From Planctomycetota bacterium (GTDB lineage: Bacteria; Planctomycetota; B15-G4), in assembly GCA_029245865.1 (NCBI GenBank), contig JAQWOM010000028.1, positions 1 to 64,000 of the forward strand: DNA of 64,000 bases, in the 5' to 3' direction. Shown here piece by piece: positions 30,801 to 40,652 of this stretch. Each line of letters opens with the position of its first letter. The stretch's first letter is position 1. A model generated the notes under the pieces. The model saw nothing but the letters and a program-made list of their open reading frames with translations. It had not been told where the DNA came from and did not search any database. The position numbers were made by a program, and so were the translations under genes.

Positions 30801-30982
30801 CAGAATTCGCCGCAGAGCGTTTCCACAAGCTGAAACGCTACTCGGTCATCGTGCAAGCTCTTCAACTGGCCCAAAACGGTGATCAGGCAGGAGCGATTGC
30901 GCGCTTGAAGTCGGCTGAGGAGAGTGACGAGAACGATCGTGACAACACCTTGTCACGACTTGCGGCCACCCTAGCTGGCTGA
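27893..30982 (+). CDS. multi-TM TPR protein (TMTC/PMT-like N-terminus, many TPRs)
   Basis: Membrane domain FAVHPLHSEVVAYVAGLSDLLS and C-terminal TPRs (AAEKVVPTSARVHFQLGTLYFNQGLYDTATQHLETSL); ATGA overlap with the upstream gene. Confidence 0.8.
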   Translation: MNSPSPADGSTHMPPQGSALPALLVCLVALFLFLPTVGHELVYDDWFLIDPGQNASMQGINDDFGVALRLFGEEYWEGVNPSGVEELKNRGQALYRPLTTFTWAALSYVTKYKGATEAVAYHLTNVLLNVLAVFLLFRLIIRLFGSVRLAVLASLLFAVHPLHSEVVAYVAGLSDLLSTLAVLGGLLFWLRTIEDPVKLRMGAYIGLLLTLFLGLLAKEAAVLLLAVVALTDLMLTLRGRVISMSHRIATYLGMIVVICMNIGLRYSVLGYLKPSSSAISTLDNVLINTETSLRMANAFKIIAKYLWLVLWPKNLSVDYSKSAIDVSQHWTDPGPLTGLILVSVLVIVGLAKLRTSPAFAWGILLFVGCATFVSNMFVPIGTIMGERLMYLPSAGLCLAVAVILDYMLKPGGGRGGKLNPLGVLLAVVVIGATALRTIERNAEFENPRVLFEAAEKVVPTSARVHFQLGTLYFNQGLYDTATQHLETSLTHDPNFIRAAIQMGDVHYANLNWEKAISVFTQILGSVKGDGADPGDLAALQDMVLKKRAESYRQNGDLELAVADLQAAASLGIPSSGAQSQLVSMLQGQQRWEESVPVIRNALVLDPGNVNLLFALCRAAARMGDKAIYKESLAQLKETEGGRALALSMEASTLYVQALAAEDEALRSQAMDKFEQAIELDDTLATPYAFRGRYMAERSRYLHDAIIEYDRALERDPLHSMALSLKATALLQLFDFEAALATLAILETVNPNPELLRLKAEAYFGLGQLEELETTREQLRELGIDPIEIILNTAITYDDQGDTERALNLLSQAFSDPEAALNPRLWRLLGIINLSAGHYEEALVAFTEQLSATLSNPEQEGPFPYIPLNKARSLIGLQRDMEAAAQLEEADAILMGLEEQHPLWRTLRADVLLTRADLFLMKSSSLFNPARAEELCLEGMAHTGNQYPPFYDRSIEALVDANDLTSALERAEFAAERFHKLKRYSVIVQALQLAQNGDQAGAIARLKSAEESDENDRDNTLSRLAATLAG

Positions 30983-31501
30983 CGGGTCTGCAGCTTCTGA
31001 CACGTCGATCTCGACGATCACGTCGCCTTGCTCCACCGTCTCTCCCGGCGATTTATGGATGACGCCGACGACCCCGTCGACCTCAGCCTTCACCTCGTTC
31101 TCCATTTTCATCGCTTCAAGGATGAAAAGCACCTGACCGGCGACCACCTTGTCGCCTGTCACGACTCGCACTTCACGAAGAATGCCCGTCATCACGGCGC
31201 GCACGGAAGAGTCGCCCGTCTCGGTCTCCTGACGAATTGAACGGGCGAGATACTCACGCTCACCCAGGACGTCAGCCGGGTAGCGACTGCCGCCGATAAG
31301 TAGCTCGATCGCATCGCCGCGCTCTTCGACGCCCACATCTACGGAGCGTCCGTTCATCACAAGGGAGTAGGCGTTCCCATCCAGGAGTGTCGCAACATCT
31401 ATATGACGAGATTCTCCTCCGAGCGTCGTGCAAATGCCGCTTCCATCCACTCGGACATCAACTTCGTAGTGCTCACCACCGACCAGAACGTGATATTTCA
31501 T
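30971..31501 (-). CDS. biotin carboxyl carrier protein
   Basis: EAMKMENEVKAEVDGVV biotinylation motif; upstream of accC on the same strand. Confidence 0.92.
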   Translation of the reverse strand: MKYHVLVGGEHYEVDVRVDGSGICTTLGGESRHIDVATLLDGNAYSLVMNGRSVDVGVEERGDAIELLIGGSRYPADVLGEREYLARSIRQETETGDSSVRAVMTGILREVRVVTGDKVVAGQVLFILEAMKMENEVKAEVDGVVGVIHKSPGETVEQGDVIVEIDVSEAADPSAS

Positions 31502-33042
31502 GCATCCGCTCCTGGGCGAAATGAGTCGGCCCAACGGCTAGACGGCGGCGCAGGCTTCTCTGCAGTTGAAGCATTCACAGCCCCTGAACGAGCGGCGAAA
31601 CCGCGACGGCGGCGTAAAAGAAACGCCATCGCCGCAGCGAGATGCGCAATGTCTTTTTGGCGTCGTTCACTCGTTCGCGGTGCGAACTCCTCTGGGTTAG
31701 ATTCAACGGTGCTCGTGTCGTAATGCCCACTCCGAAAGACCTCGCTCGACAAGATGCGCCGGAGAAACGGAAGGTTCGTGGTGACACCCGTCACGGTTGT
31801 CTCTGCCAGGGCGCGCGCCATGCGTTCAATCGCGGCCGCACGATCTGCTCCGTGCACCGAGATTTTCGCGAGCATCGGGTCATAGTGCAGACCGACCTCC
31901 ATACCCTCGAACAGTCCGGTATCGACGCGGACTCCCGGCCCACCAGGCATCTCTAACCGGTGCACTCGACCGGTGGCCGGCAAGAAACCACTGTCGACAT
32001 CCTCGGCATACAGACGGCACTCGATGGCATGCCCGCGATGCTCGATTTGGTCCTGAGCCAATGGAAGTGGCTCACCTCGTGCAATCAGAATCTGCCAGCG
32101 CACAAAATCAATACCGGAAGTCAATTCCGAGACCGGATGCTCGACCTGAAGCCGAGTGTTCATCTCTAACACATAGAAATTTTTGTCGCGGTCAACGAGG
32201 AATTCCAGCGTGCCTGCATTCTCGTAATGAATCGCTTTGGCAGCACGTACGGCTGCTTCACCCATCGCATCGCGAAGCTCTTCATCCAGCACAGGCGAGG
32301 GGCGCTCTTCAACAACCTTCTGGTGCCGTCGCTGAATCGAGCACTCGCGCTCCCCGATGTGGACCACATTGCCGTGCGAGTCGCCAAAGATCTGAATTTC
32401 AACGTGCCGCGGCTCGATCAGATATTTTTCAAGGTAGATCGTGTTGTCGCCGAATGCGTTTTGCGCTTCGCTTTGCGCACGGGCAGAGGCTTCGAGCAGC
32501 TCTTCTTCGTTGTGGACAATGCGGATCCCTTTGCCACCCCCGCCTGCGCTTGCCTTGATCATGACCGGATAGCCGATGCGCTCTGCCTCGGACATGAGGG
32601 TCTTGTCATCACTCGCGGGGTCAGTTGTCCCGGGAACCACCGGTACACCTGCAGCGACCAATCGCCGCCGCGCATGAATCTTGTCGCCCATGGCTTCCAT
32701 CGCTTCTGCCGAGGGACCAATGAAGACAAGGCCCGCCTCTTCGCACTCGCGCCGAAAAGTCGCATTTTCGGACAGGAATCCAAATCCTGGGTGAATGGCG
32801 TCCGCCTTCGTTTCGAGAGCGGCCTTAAGAATCAGATCACCGCGCAAGTAGCTCTCGGAACTCGGGGCTGGCCCGAGACGAACAGCCTGGTACGCAGCCC
32901 GGACATGCAGAGCAGCTCGGTCAGCGTCGGAGTAGACGCCTACCGTCTTGATGCCCATTTCCCGGCACGTCCGCATGACCCGCAGGGCGATTTCGCCTCG
33001 ATTGGCGACGAGAACCTTCTCGATCGTGCGTTGTTGAACCAT
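31498..33042 (-). CDS. accC: acetyl/propionyl-CoA carboxylase, biotin carboxylase subunit
   Basis: KVLVANRGEIALRVMRTCREMGI; IKASAGGGGKGIRIV; EMNTRLQVEHPVSE. Confidence 0.95.
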   Translation of the reverse strand: MVQQRTIEKVLVANRGEIALRVMRTCREMGIKTVGVYSDADRAALHVRAAYQAVRLGPAPSSESYLRGDLILKAALETKADAIHPGFGFLSENATFRRECEEAGLVFIGPSAEAMEAMGDKIHARRRLVAAGVPVVPGTTDPASDDKTLMSEAERIGYPVMIKASAGGGGKGIRIVHNEEELLEASARAQSEAQNAFGDNTIYLEKYLIEPRHVEIQIFGDSHGNVVHIGERECSIQRRHQKVVEERPSPVLDEELRDAMGEAAVRAAKAIHYENAGTLEFLVDRDKNFYVLEMNTRLQVEHPVSELTSGIDFVRWQILIARGEPLPLAQDQIEHRGHAIECRLYAEDVDSGFLPATGRVHRLEMPGGPGVRVDTGLFEGMEVGLHYDPMLAKISVHGADRAAAIERMARALAETTVTGVTTNLPFLRRILSSEVFRSGHYDTSTVESNPEEFAPRTSERRQKDIAHLAAAMAFLLRRRRGFAARSGAVNASTAEKPAPPSSRWADSFRPGADA

Positions 33043-33135
33043 CGATCGGCTGCCGTGGAGCGAAGGGGGACCCCGAGGGCGCCCCCGGAGAGCACGGAAT
33101 CATAGCAACGAGCCCCACTCTGACGCCTCCTTTGA

Positions 33136-33429
33136 GGCGCCTCGCCAGACAAGTCTCAAAAGTTCCTTGGGTCGAGGATTGACGAACCCGCCGTGGCAGA
33201 CCAGGAAACCGCCGCTGTGCGAGAAGTTTTCACCGCAAAGCGAAACCTCATGGTGAAGCGCCTCACTGACATGGGCATCCGACTTGCAGCCGAGCCGACG
33301 TCCACTTTTTACGCGTGGGGCTCACCGGCCGACCTCAGCTTCGGCCCTCACATGGACAACATGATCCGCATTGGCAAGACGAAGAAAGGTCGCAAGCTCT
33401 TGAATCAATTCAAGGCGGTGGCCAGCTAA
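33136..33429 (+). pseudogene. remnant of a class I/II aminotransferase (5' truncated and internally deleted)
   Basis: ETAAVREVFTAKRNLMVKRLTDMGIRLAAEPTSTFYAWGSPADL joined directly to SFGPHMDNMIRIGK; PLP-binding domain absent. Confidence 0.6.
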
Positions 33430-33434
33430 CGACG

Positions 33435-34973
33435 TCAGAGCGGAATGTTGCCGTGCTTCTTCGGAGGGTTCCGGTCACGTTTCGTTTCCAGCAAACGAAG
33501 CCCAGCACAGAGCCTGGCTCGAGTATGTCGCGGCTCGATCACGGCATCGATGTAGCCGCGGGAAGCCGCCTCATACGGATTGGCAAAATTGTCTTCATAC
33601 TCCGCGACAAGCCGATCCGTTTCCGCCTGCTTGTCTGACGCGCCCTTGATCTCTTTGCGGAAGATAATCTCAACGGCGCCCTTCGCTCCCATCACTGCAA
33701 TTTCTGCGGTCGGCCAGGCAAGATTGAGATCACCCCGGATGTGCTTGCTGCTCATCACGTCATAAGCACCCCCATATGCCTTGCGACAAATGACGGTCAG
33801 CTTTGGAACCGTTGCCTCGCAATATGCGTAAAGCAGCTTCGCTCCATGCCGGATGATCCCCCCATACTCTTGCGCGGTGCCTGGAAGAAAACCCGGAACA
33901 TCCTCAAAGGTCACCAAAGGGATGTTGAACGCATCGCAGAACCGAATAAAGCGAGCTCCCTTATCGCTACTGTCGATATCAAGGACGCCTGCAAGCACGA
34001 TCGGGTTGTTGGCAACAATGCCTACGGTTCGGCCATCTAACCGTGCGAACCCCACACTCAGGTTCCCGGCAAAATCCGGCTGCACTTCGAGAAACTCCCC
34101 GTCATCCATCACGCGCGTGATGACTTCGCGAATGTCATAGGGCTTGTTTGGATTCTCTGGGACGAGCGTGTCGAGTGCCTCATCCGCTCGGGCGGCATCA
34201 TCGTGACACGTCACCCGCGGCGGGTCTTCGCGATTGTTGAGTGGCAGATAGCTCATGACTCGACGCAGCAAGCTCAGGCAATCCGCGTCGTTGTCGGCTC
34301 GGAAGTGCGCAACACCACTCTTGCGTGTGTGCGTTCGTGCGCCTCCCAGCTCTTCGCTGGTCACTTCCTCGTGTGTCACTGTCTTCACAACATTGGGGCC
34401 CGTCACAAACATATACGACGTCCCTTCAACCATCACGATGAAGTCCGTGATCGCAGGGCTGTACACCGCTCCACCTGCACACGGCCCCATGATGGCGGAG
34501 AGTTGCGGGATAACACCGGAGGCGAGCGTGTTCTGCAAGAAGATGTCGGCGTAACCACCCAAGGAAACAACGCCCTCTTGGATGCGCGCACCTCCGCTGT
34601 CATTGAGACCGACAACAGGCACGCCAACCTTCAGAGCTTTCTCCATGAGTGCAACAATCTTGGCTGCGTGCGCTTCCCCAAGGCTTCCCCCGCTGATCGT
34701 GAAGTCTTGGCTGAAGACCGCCAGTGGACGCCCGTCGATCGTTCCGAAACCCGTGATCACGCCATCTGTCAGTTGCGGCTTGTATCCAAAGCCTGTGATA
34801 TCGCCTCGGATGAGCCGTCCGTACTCTTCGAACGACCCTTCATCGAGTAGCAACTCGAGACGCTCGCGCGCCGTCAGTTTTCCCTTCTCGTGCTGCGCTG
34901 CAACCCGTTGCTCACCACCTCCGGCGAGAGCTTCGATGGAGCGACGGCGGAGATCTTCAAGACGTTCGGACAT
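33435..34973 (-). CDS. pccB: propionyl-CoA carboxylase beta (carboxyltransferase) subunit
   Basis: [69 protein letters not shown]. Confidence 0.93.
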   Translation of the reverse strand: MSERLEDLRRRSIEALAGGGEQRVAAQHEKGKLTARERLELLLDEGSFEEYGRLIRGDITGFGYKPQLTDGVITGFGTIDGRPLAVFSQDFTISGGSLGEAHAAKIVALMEKALKVGVPVVGLNDSGGARIQEGVVSLGGYADIFLQNTLASGVIPQLSAIMGPCAGGAVYSPAITDFIVMVEGTSYMFVTGPNVVKTVTHEEVTSEELGGARTHTRKSGVAHFRADNDADCLSLLRRVMSYLPLNNREDPPRVTCHDDAARADEALDTLVPENPNKPYDIREVITRVMDDGEFLEVQPDFAGNLSVGFARLDGRTVGIVANNPIVLAGVLDIDSSDKGARFIRFCDAFNIPLVTFEDVPGFLPGTAQEYGGIIRHGAKLLYAYCEATVPKLTVICRKAYGGAYDVMSSKHIRGDLNLAWPTAEIAVMGAKGAVEIIFRKEIKGASDKQAETDRLVAEYEDNFANPYEAASRGYIDAVIEPRHTRARLCAGLRLLETKRDRNPPKKHGNIPL

Positions 34974-35209
34974 GAGGCACTCCAAGGGGCGCCGTGCCGT
35001 GCCGAACATCGGCCCGGGGCACAGCGCCTGAGGATGGGCGAGTATAGGTGGGAGCCCAGTACCATCGAAAGACGATCCTCAGAGACCGCCGCATAACGCA
35101 TTCCCTCGCAAGACAGCGCAGCCGGCCGTTGTTCGCCCTCCCCGCCGTTTCACGATCTCCGTGCCATCCATGGCGCTCGGCCTTGGGAATGGCGACTAGG
35201 CCTTGAGCA

Positions 35210-35425
35210 TCACGTCCCTTGCCGAAACTCCTCTCCCACGCTTTGGGCGAAGTACTCCACCCGCCCGCACTCGGGGCACAGGTAGATATCGAGCCAGTTG
35301 TTGTCGACCAACTGTTTTCCGTGCTCTTCGAGCGCGCCTTCCGAGAAAGTGGTCGTCCCCACGAATTCGAGGCTCCGCTCACAACGAGGACAACGCAACG
35401 GACTGAGGGGATCAGGACTCACCAT
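35210..35425 (-). CDS. small zinc-ribbon protein
   Basis: LRCPRCERSLEFVG...IYLCPECGRVEYF has two CxxC pairs. Confidence 0.55.
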   Translation of the reverse strand: MVSPDPLSPLRCPRCERSLEFVGTTTFSEGALEEHGKQLVDNNWLDIYLCPECGRVEYFAQSVGEEFRQGT

Positions 35426-35518
35426 GGTTATCAGGCCTTTCTGCCGGCGAAGAGGGCGGCCGCGTCAGGGCCGCAGAGCGGACCGATCTGACCCGAAGCA
35501 CCCACGGTACCTCCAAGG

Positions 35519-35929
35519 TCATCCGCTCGATGCCACCAGTTCCACAAGGACCCCGCCAGTCGAGGCCGGGTGAACGAAGGCAACGGTTGTCCCGTGAGCA
35601 CCGGCTCGTGGCTGTTCGTCAATGAGACGGATGTTGGCGTCCTTCATCCGGTTCAGCAATCCGTCGATGTCGTCCACCTCGAAAGCCACGTGATGGAGCC
35701 CGGGTCCGCGCTTCGCCAAGAATTTGCCGACCGGGCTCTCTCCCGGGTCGGGCTCCAGAAGCTCCACCGCCCCACTTCCCTCTCCAAGTCGCAACATGGC
35801 GACAGAGACACCGTCTCCGGGCACATGTTCGATGTGCTCCACAGGAAGACCCAGAAGATCGCGCCAGAAAACGAGCACGTCGTCGTGCGCCGGAACCGCA
35901 ATACCCAGGTGAGAAAGACGGGTGGCCAT
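35519..35929 (-). CDS. mce: methylmalonyl-CoA epimerase
   Basis: LSHLGIAVPAHDD, GLHHVAFEVDDIDG, VAFVHPASTGGVLVEL glyoxalase-fold metal ligands; next to mutase. Confidence 0.9.
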   Translation of the reverse strand: MATRLSHLGIAVPAHDDVLVFWRDLLGLPVEHIEHVPGDGVSVAMLRLGEGSGAVELLEPDPGESPVGKFLAKRGPGLHHVAFEVDDIDGLLNRMKDANIRLIDEQPRAGAHGTTVAFVHPASTGGVLVELVASSG

Positions 35930-35940
35930 AGAGAGATTCC

Positions 35941-37581
35941 TCAGAAAATAGACGCGGGAGCGTGCTTGCCAAAAACGCGCTCGAGTTCAGTGCACACTTC
36001 GCCCACGGTCGCGCCAGCTTCGACGGCATCTAGAATGAAGGGCATGAGGTTCTCTGTTCCAGAAGCGACCTGGCCCAACTGCGCCAAAGCAGATTTACAC
36101 GCACCCTTGTCGCGTTCCGCACGCCAGGCAGCGATTTCTTCCGCGCGCTTTTCAGCCAGTGCGTCATCAACCTCAAGGATCTCCTGTGTCGCTTCCTCTT
36201 CCACTTCGTAGCAGTTCACACCAACGATCTGGCGTTCGCCTCGCTCGACAGCGCGCTGGTAATCGTAAGCCGCACGATGGATTTGTTTCTGCTGAAAGCC
36301 TTCTTCAACAGAGCTCAGTGCGCCGCCTCGCTTATCGATCTCGGCCAAGAGTTCACGTGCAGCCTGCTCAAGCTTGTCGGTCAGTGCCTCGATCAAAGGA
36401 GCGCCCCCCAGAGGGTCGATGCTCTGTGTCACACCGCTCTCTTCAGCGATCACCTGCTGCGTCCTGAGCGCAAGAAGTGCGGCGTCCGCCGTAGGAAGGC
36501 TCAGGGCTTCATCCCTGCTATTTGTGTGCAGCGACTGAGTGCCCCCCAACACGGCAGCGAGTGCCTGAAGCGTGACACGCACCACATTCACGTCCGGCTG
36601 TTGGCTGGTCAGCGTGGAGCCCGCTGTTTGCGTATGAAACCGCAAACGCATGGCTGCGTCTTTCTTTGCTCCGAAGCGCTCCTTCAGCAAGGTGGCCCAC
36701 ATACGGCGGGCTGCACGAAACTTAGCCACTTCCTCAAAGAAATCATTGTGAGCGTTGAAGAAAAAGGACAGCTGTCCGGCAAAAGAGTCGACATCCAAAC
36801 CGCGCTCCACCGCGCACTCCACATACTGCAAACCGTTCGACAGCGTGAAGGCCAACTCTTGGGCAGCCGTACAGCCCGCCTCGCGCATATGGTAGCCGCT
36901 GATCGAAATCGGGTTAAAACGCGGAAGCTCCGTGTTGCAGTACTCGATGACATCTGTCACCAGTCGCAAAGACGGTTCCGGTGGAAAGCGGAACGTTCCA
37001 CGTGCGATGTATTCCTTGAGAAGGTCGTTCTGCAGCGTTCCACGCAACTGATCAGGACGAACACCTTGCTTGCGCGCAGCGGCCACCAAAAATGCCAACA
37101 GCACCGCCGCTGTTGAATTGATAGTCATCGAGATGCTGATTTCATTCAGCGGGATGCCATCGAACAAAGATTCGAAATCGCGCAAGCTCGCAATCGAAAC
37201 TCCCACCTTGCCAACCTCACCAACAGCCAGTGGTGAGTCAGGGTCGTACCCCATCTGCGTCGGCAAATCGAAAGCCACGCTCAGGCCCTTCTGACCGCGT
37301 GCGAGAAGGAACCGGAAGCGTGCATTGGTTTCTTCGGCTGTCGAGAAACCCGAATACTGCCGCATCGTCCAGGGACGGCCTCGATACATAGACGGATAGG
37401 GGCCTCGAGTGAATGGAAAGGAACCCGGCCGCCCCAACTTCTCGTCGCAGCTCTCCCCCGACTCGTACAGAGGCTCAACGGGCACCCCAGACCCCGTGGA
37501 AACCTCTTCCTGGGCGTCCGCAGGCAGCGAAAGGGTGTAGGTGTCCTGGATCCATCTATCGAGTGAGTCGCTCTTCGTCAT
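35941..37581 (-). CDS. methylmalonyl-CoA mutase large (substrate-binding) subunit
   Basis: [65 protein letters not shown]; 546 aa without B12-binding domain. Confidence 0.93.
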   Translation of the reverse strand: MTKSDSLDRWIQDTYTLSLPADAQEEVSTGSGVPVEPLYESGESCDEKLGRPGSFPFTRGPYPSMYRGRPWTMRQYSGFSTAEETNARFRFLLARGQKGLSVAFDLPTQMGYDPDSPLAVGEVGKVGVSIASLRDFESLFDGIPLNEISISMTINSTAAVLLAFLVAAARKQGVRPDQLRGTLQNDLLKEYIARGTFRFPPEPSLRLVTDVIEYCNTELPRFNPISISGYHMREAGCTAAQELAFTLSNGLQYVECAVERGLDVDSFAGQLSFFFNAHNDFFEEVAKFRAARRMWATLLKERFGAKKDAAMRLRFHTQTAGSTLTSQQPDVNVVRVTLQALAAVLGGTQSLHTNSRDEALSLPTADAALLALRTQQVIAEESGVTQSIDPLGGAPLIEALTDKLEQAARELLAEIDKRGGALSSVEEGFQQKQIHRAAYDYQRAVERGERQIVGVNCYEVEEEATQEILEVDDALAEKRAEEIAAWRAERDKGACKSALAQLGQVASGTENLMPFILDAVEAGATVGEVCTELERVFGKHAPASIF

Positions 37582-37599
37582 GATCTGTGCGCCAGCGGG

Positions 37600-38619
37600 T
37601 CAATCCGCACTCGCAGCCTCCTCAAGGACCTCCACCAGATCGGCCATATCCGGCGGAAGTGGGGACTCGAAACAGACTTCTTCATTACTGCTCGGATGAC
37701 GAAACGCAAGAGTGCGCGCGTGCAAGGCCTGCCGTGCCAGGATAGGAACACGTAGCCCCTTTTCCTCGCGCTTTGCGACCCAACGTCGCCACGATTCTTG
37801 CGCACCGGGACCATAGGCCGGATCCACCAGGATCGGGAACCCCAGATGGTCGAGATGGACACGGATCTGATGCGTCCTGCCAGTGCGTGGCGAGACATCA
37901 AGCACAGAGGCAACCCCAAGCCGCTGCCTCACCTCATAGAAGGTCGATGCCGCCTGCCCTCCCTCTGCCACCACCGCACGTCGCTGAGGCTTGCGGGGAT
38001 GCTGTCCGATCGGGAGATCGATCCAATCACTGTCGAAAGGCATCTCGCCCCACACCACTGCGGCATACTGCTTGCGCACCGTCTTCACTTTGAACTGGTT
38101 GACCAGAGAACGCGCCGCATCGTTTGTACGCGCAACCACCATGATGCCCGTCGTCTCGCGATCGAGTCGGTGAACAATGCCAGGCCGGTCTGCGCGCCCG
38201 ACAACTGACAACTCAGGAAACAACTTCAGCAAACCGTTCACCATGGTCCCACTTGCAGCACCACTCCCCGGATGAATAACAAGCCCTTGCGGCTTATCTA
38301 CAAGGATCACGGACTCGTCCTCATGCAAGATCTTGAGCTCGAGATCTTCGGCCTCTGGAAGACTCTTGGCCAGCACGCCAAGCTCACCTTCAATGAGCAT
38401 GCCTTCGGCAACTCGGAAAGAAGTTCGCACTGACTGGCCGTCCACCTTGATGGCGCCTTCGGCAAGCAAGGCCGATAAGTAGGACCGTGAGTAATGAGGG
38501 GCCAAGGCTCGCCCCAGAACCCGGTCAACTCGAGACCCAGCCTGATCGGCCTGGATCTCGAGGCGGAGGCGGCCGTCAGGGTCAACGGCCTCGGAGTGTG
38601 TGAAGTCGGCAGGCTCCAT
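37600..38619 (-). CDS. rluD: RluD-family ribosomal large subunit pseudouridine synthase
   Basis: S4-like N-terminus; GIVHRLDRETTGIMVVARTNDA; PRTGRTHQIRVHL. Confidence 0.93.
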   Translation of the reverse strand: MEPADFTHSEAVDPDGRLRLEIQADQAGSRVDRVLGRALAPHYSRSYLSALLAEGAIKVDGQSVRTSFRVAEGMLIEGELGVLAKSLPEAEDLELKILHEDESVILVDKPQGLVIHPGSGAASGTMVNGLLKLFPELSVVGRADRPGIVHRLDRETTGIMVVARTNDAARSLVNQFKVKTVRKQYAAVVWGEMPFDSDWIDLPIGQHPRKPQRRAVVAEGGQAASTFYEVRQRLGVASVLDVSPRTGRTHQIRVHLDHLGFPILVDPAYGPGAQESWRRWVAKREEKGLRVPILARQALHARTLAFRHPSSNEEVCFESPLPPDMADLVEVLEEAASAD

Positions 38620-38706
38620 GAGTACGAATTCCTGTCACAATGAGGGCGATAGAGGAGCTTGTTCGAAAGGGCCCAGCAAGCCCTTATCCTGCGGATTCCG
38701 CACAGG

Positions 38707-38734
38707 TTGACAGCATTGGGACCTCTGTTACAGT
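38707..38734 (+). promoter_or_regulatory. candidate sigma70-type promoter
   Basis: TTGACA - 16 nt - TACAGT upstream of the FGE-like gene; visual match only. Confidence 0.3.
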
Positions 38735-38920
38735 CTCGCGGCCGTTAGACTACATTCATGGATCCGATTGGGTTGTTCCCAATCGACCCCAAACGGTCAC
38801 GGTCCGGAAGCCAAACGCCGAGTTCTTGATGTGATGGCTGTGTCCCGAAGCTCAGTTGAGTCCTTGAAGCACCTTTATCGAGGTTGCTGAGCATTCCCGC
38901 CACGAGGAGCCGTACGCACA

Positions 38921-40579
38921 GTGCTAGCACGCCTCTCCGCCTCTGTGTTTATTTTCCTGAGCGCCGGCCTCGCCGCCACAGGGCAGAGCGCCTCCACGCT
39001 GCCGCAGGTCCAGCCTGTCCAGGCCCAGCAACAGTCTCGATTGAGTTCAGCAAGCGACCTCAGTAAAGAGGTGCCACTCAATACGGACCCAGACAACCCG
39101 AGCCCTCCCTATGGAATGGTGCTCGTTCCGGGAGGAGAAGTTGTCATCGGCACAGAGGTCGAAGATGTTGCCCGACTCGGGCAACAAGACCAGTTCGCGA
39201 TGATGATCGTGACCGCCGAAACTCCTCGGCACACGGAGAGCGTTGATTCGTTCTTCTTGGATGCCACAGAAGTCAGCAATCTTCAGTGGAAAGTTTTTCT
39301 CGGTGCCAAGAAGCGCAAGCCTTCCGATCTCCTTGTGGAGTACGGCTGGCCCAACGGCGAGATCCCCGAAGGTCAAGACTACTTCCCCATCAGCCTCGTC
39401 AGCATGCCTGAGATCGAGGAGTTCCTCGCTTGGTCTGGCAAACGCTTGCCCACCGAAATCGAGTGGACACGCGCCGCACGCGGAGACGACGAACGCGCCT
39501 ATCCGTGGGGCGACAAGTGGAACTCTAAGGTTGTGAGCTACGGCGGCCGTTCACCGAACATGCCCGTCGCCATTGATGATTTCGAAGAAGGCGCAAGTCC
39601 CTACGGCGTGCTGAACATGTCCGGCAACGTCTGGGAATGGGTTGACGCAAGCTTTACGCCCTATGAGGGATTTGAGCCCTACCAGTTCAAGAAGAGCAAG
39701 CGGCAACACATCACGCTCTCCCCTGAGTTCGACTCGCGCCGCCGTGTCGCCAAGGGCGGGTGCTTTGTGTCTTCGCGCGACGAATCGCGTATCGACCACC
39801 GCTTGAGCCTCAATCCGAATGATGCGGATGCCGGCATCGGCTTTCGAACCGCGCGCTCGATTACACCCGGCGCCGAAGTCATCCGCAGCGGCTATCGCCG
39901 CATGGCCTCCGGGAGCCATATCGAAAATGAGGGCCTGCTGGACAAGGCAGACCTCTTTTCGCAGGAACGTGCGACTTATCTCGAAGGCAGTGATGGCCGG
40001 ATCATCTCCGGATTTCGATACCTCGCGTTTGCGCACCTCAAACCTGACCGCAAGGACGGCTTGGCGCGCATGCGCAAGTCCGCACGAGACAACCCTGTCA
40101 CTCTAGGCCTTCTCTCGACGAGCGAAGCTCTTGCGCAACCGGCGTTGCCTCCGGGCGACTATGTTGTTGCCTTCAAGGCACGCGGCGAGTCCAAGAAGCA
40201 CAAAAATGACAGACGCAACAAAAGTCGGTCTAAGAACGAGGACGACGCCGAAAAGCTGGCACCCAATGGCGAGGGTGAGAATGTTGGCCTAGGAGGCCTC
40301 GCTCCATGGCCCGGCATTGCCGTGAATGACATTCATGAAGACATCGATTTTGACCAGGACAAGGACGTCTTCCTCTTCTACAACGTCAACAACGCCGTAG
40401 TCGGTTGGGTTCCCACCGGGGACATCGCCGACGGCGCGTTCGAAAAAGTTAACTCCAGTTGCGATGAAGAAGGAAAAGACTGGACCGTGGAATTCTCACT
40501 GGATGTTGTGAGCCGACGCGTCCCGCGCTTCACCTTGCCCATCAAACTCGCGGGGCAGGGCCTCGGCAAGGCTGACTAA
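38921..40579 (+). CDS. formylglycine-generating-enzyme (SUMF1/FGE)-domain exported protein
   Basis: MVLVPGGEVVIGT, RLPTEIEWTRAARG, YPWGD, NMSGNVWEWVDA, VAKGGCF; N-terminal signal-like segment. Confidence 0.85.
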   Translation: MLARLSASVFIFLSAGLAATGQSASTLPQVQPVQAQQQSRLSSASDLSKEVPLNTDPDNPSPPYGMVLVPGGEVVIGTEVEDVARLGQQDQFAMMIVTAETPRHTESVDSFFLDATEVSNLQWKVFLGAKKRKPSDLLVEYGWPNGEIPEGQDYFPISLVSMPEIEEFLAWSGKRLPTEIEWTRAARGDDERAYPWGDKWNSKVVSYGGRSPNMPVAIDDFEEGASPYGVLNMSGNVWEWVDASFTPYEGFEPYQFKKSKRQHITLSPEFDSRRRVAKGGCFVSSRDESRIDHRLSLNPNDADAGIGFRTARSITPGAEVIRSGYRRMASGSHIENEGLLDKADLFSQERATYLEGSDGRIISGFRYLAFAHLKPDRKDGLARMRKSARDNPVTLGLLSTSEALAQPALPPGDYVVAFKARGESKKHKNDRRNKSRSKNEDDAEKLAPNGEGENVGLGGLAPWPGIAVNDIHEDIDFDQDKDVFLFYNVNNAVVGWVPTGDIADGAFEKVNSSCDEEGKDWTVEFSLDVVSRRVPRFTLPIKLAGQGLGKAD

Positions 40580-40652
40580 GAGCTGGACAAGCACTCGGCT
40601 GCTGGCCTCGACTCAAACGATCTGCGCCCTCTCGCAGGCACGAGTCAAAAAC

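Noticed and set aside
32227-33105. 292-aa antisense ORF (and 31797-32558)
   Set aside because: Opposite to accC, which has unambiguous motifs.
35941-37581. Truncated methylmalonyl-CoA mutase as a pseudogene
   Set aside because: The 546-aa length matches the known split-subunit architecture; the protein is intact with a natural stop.
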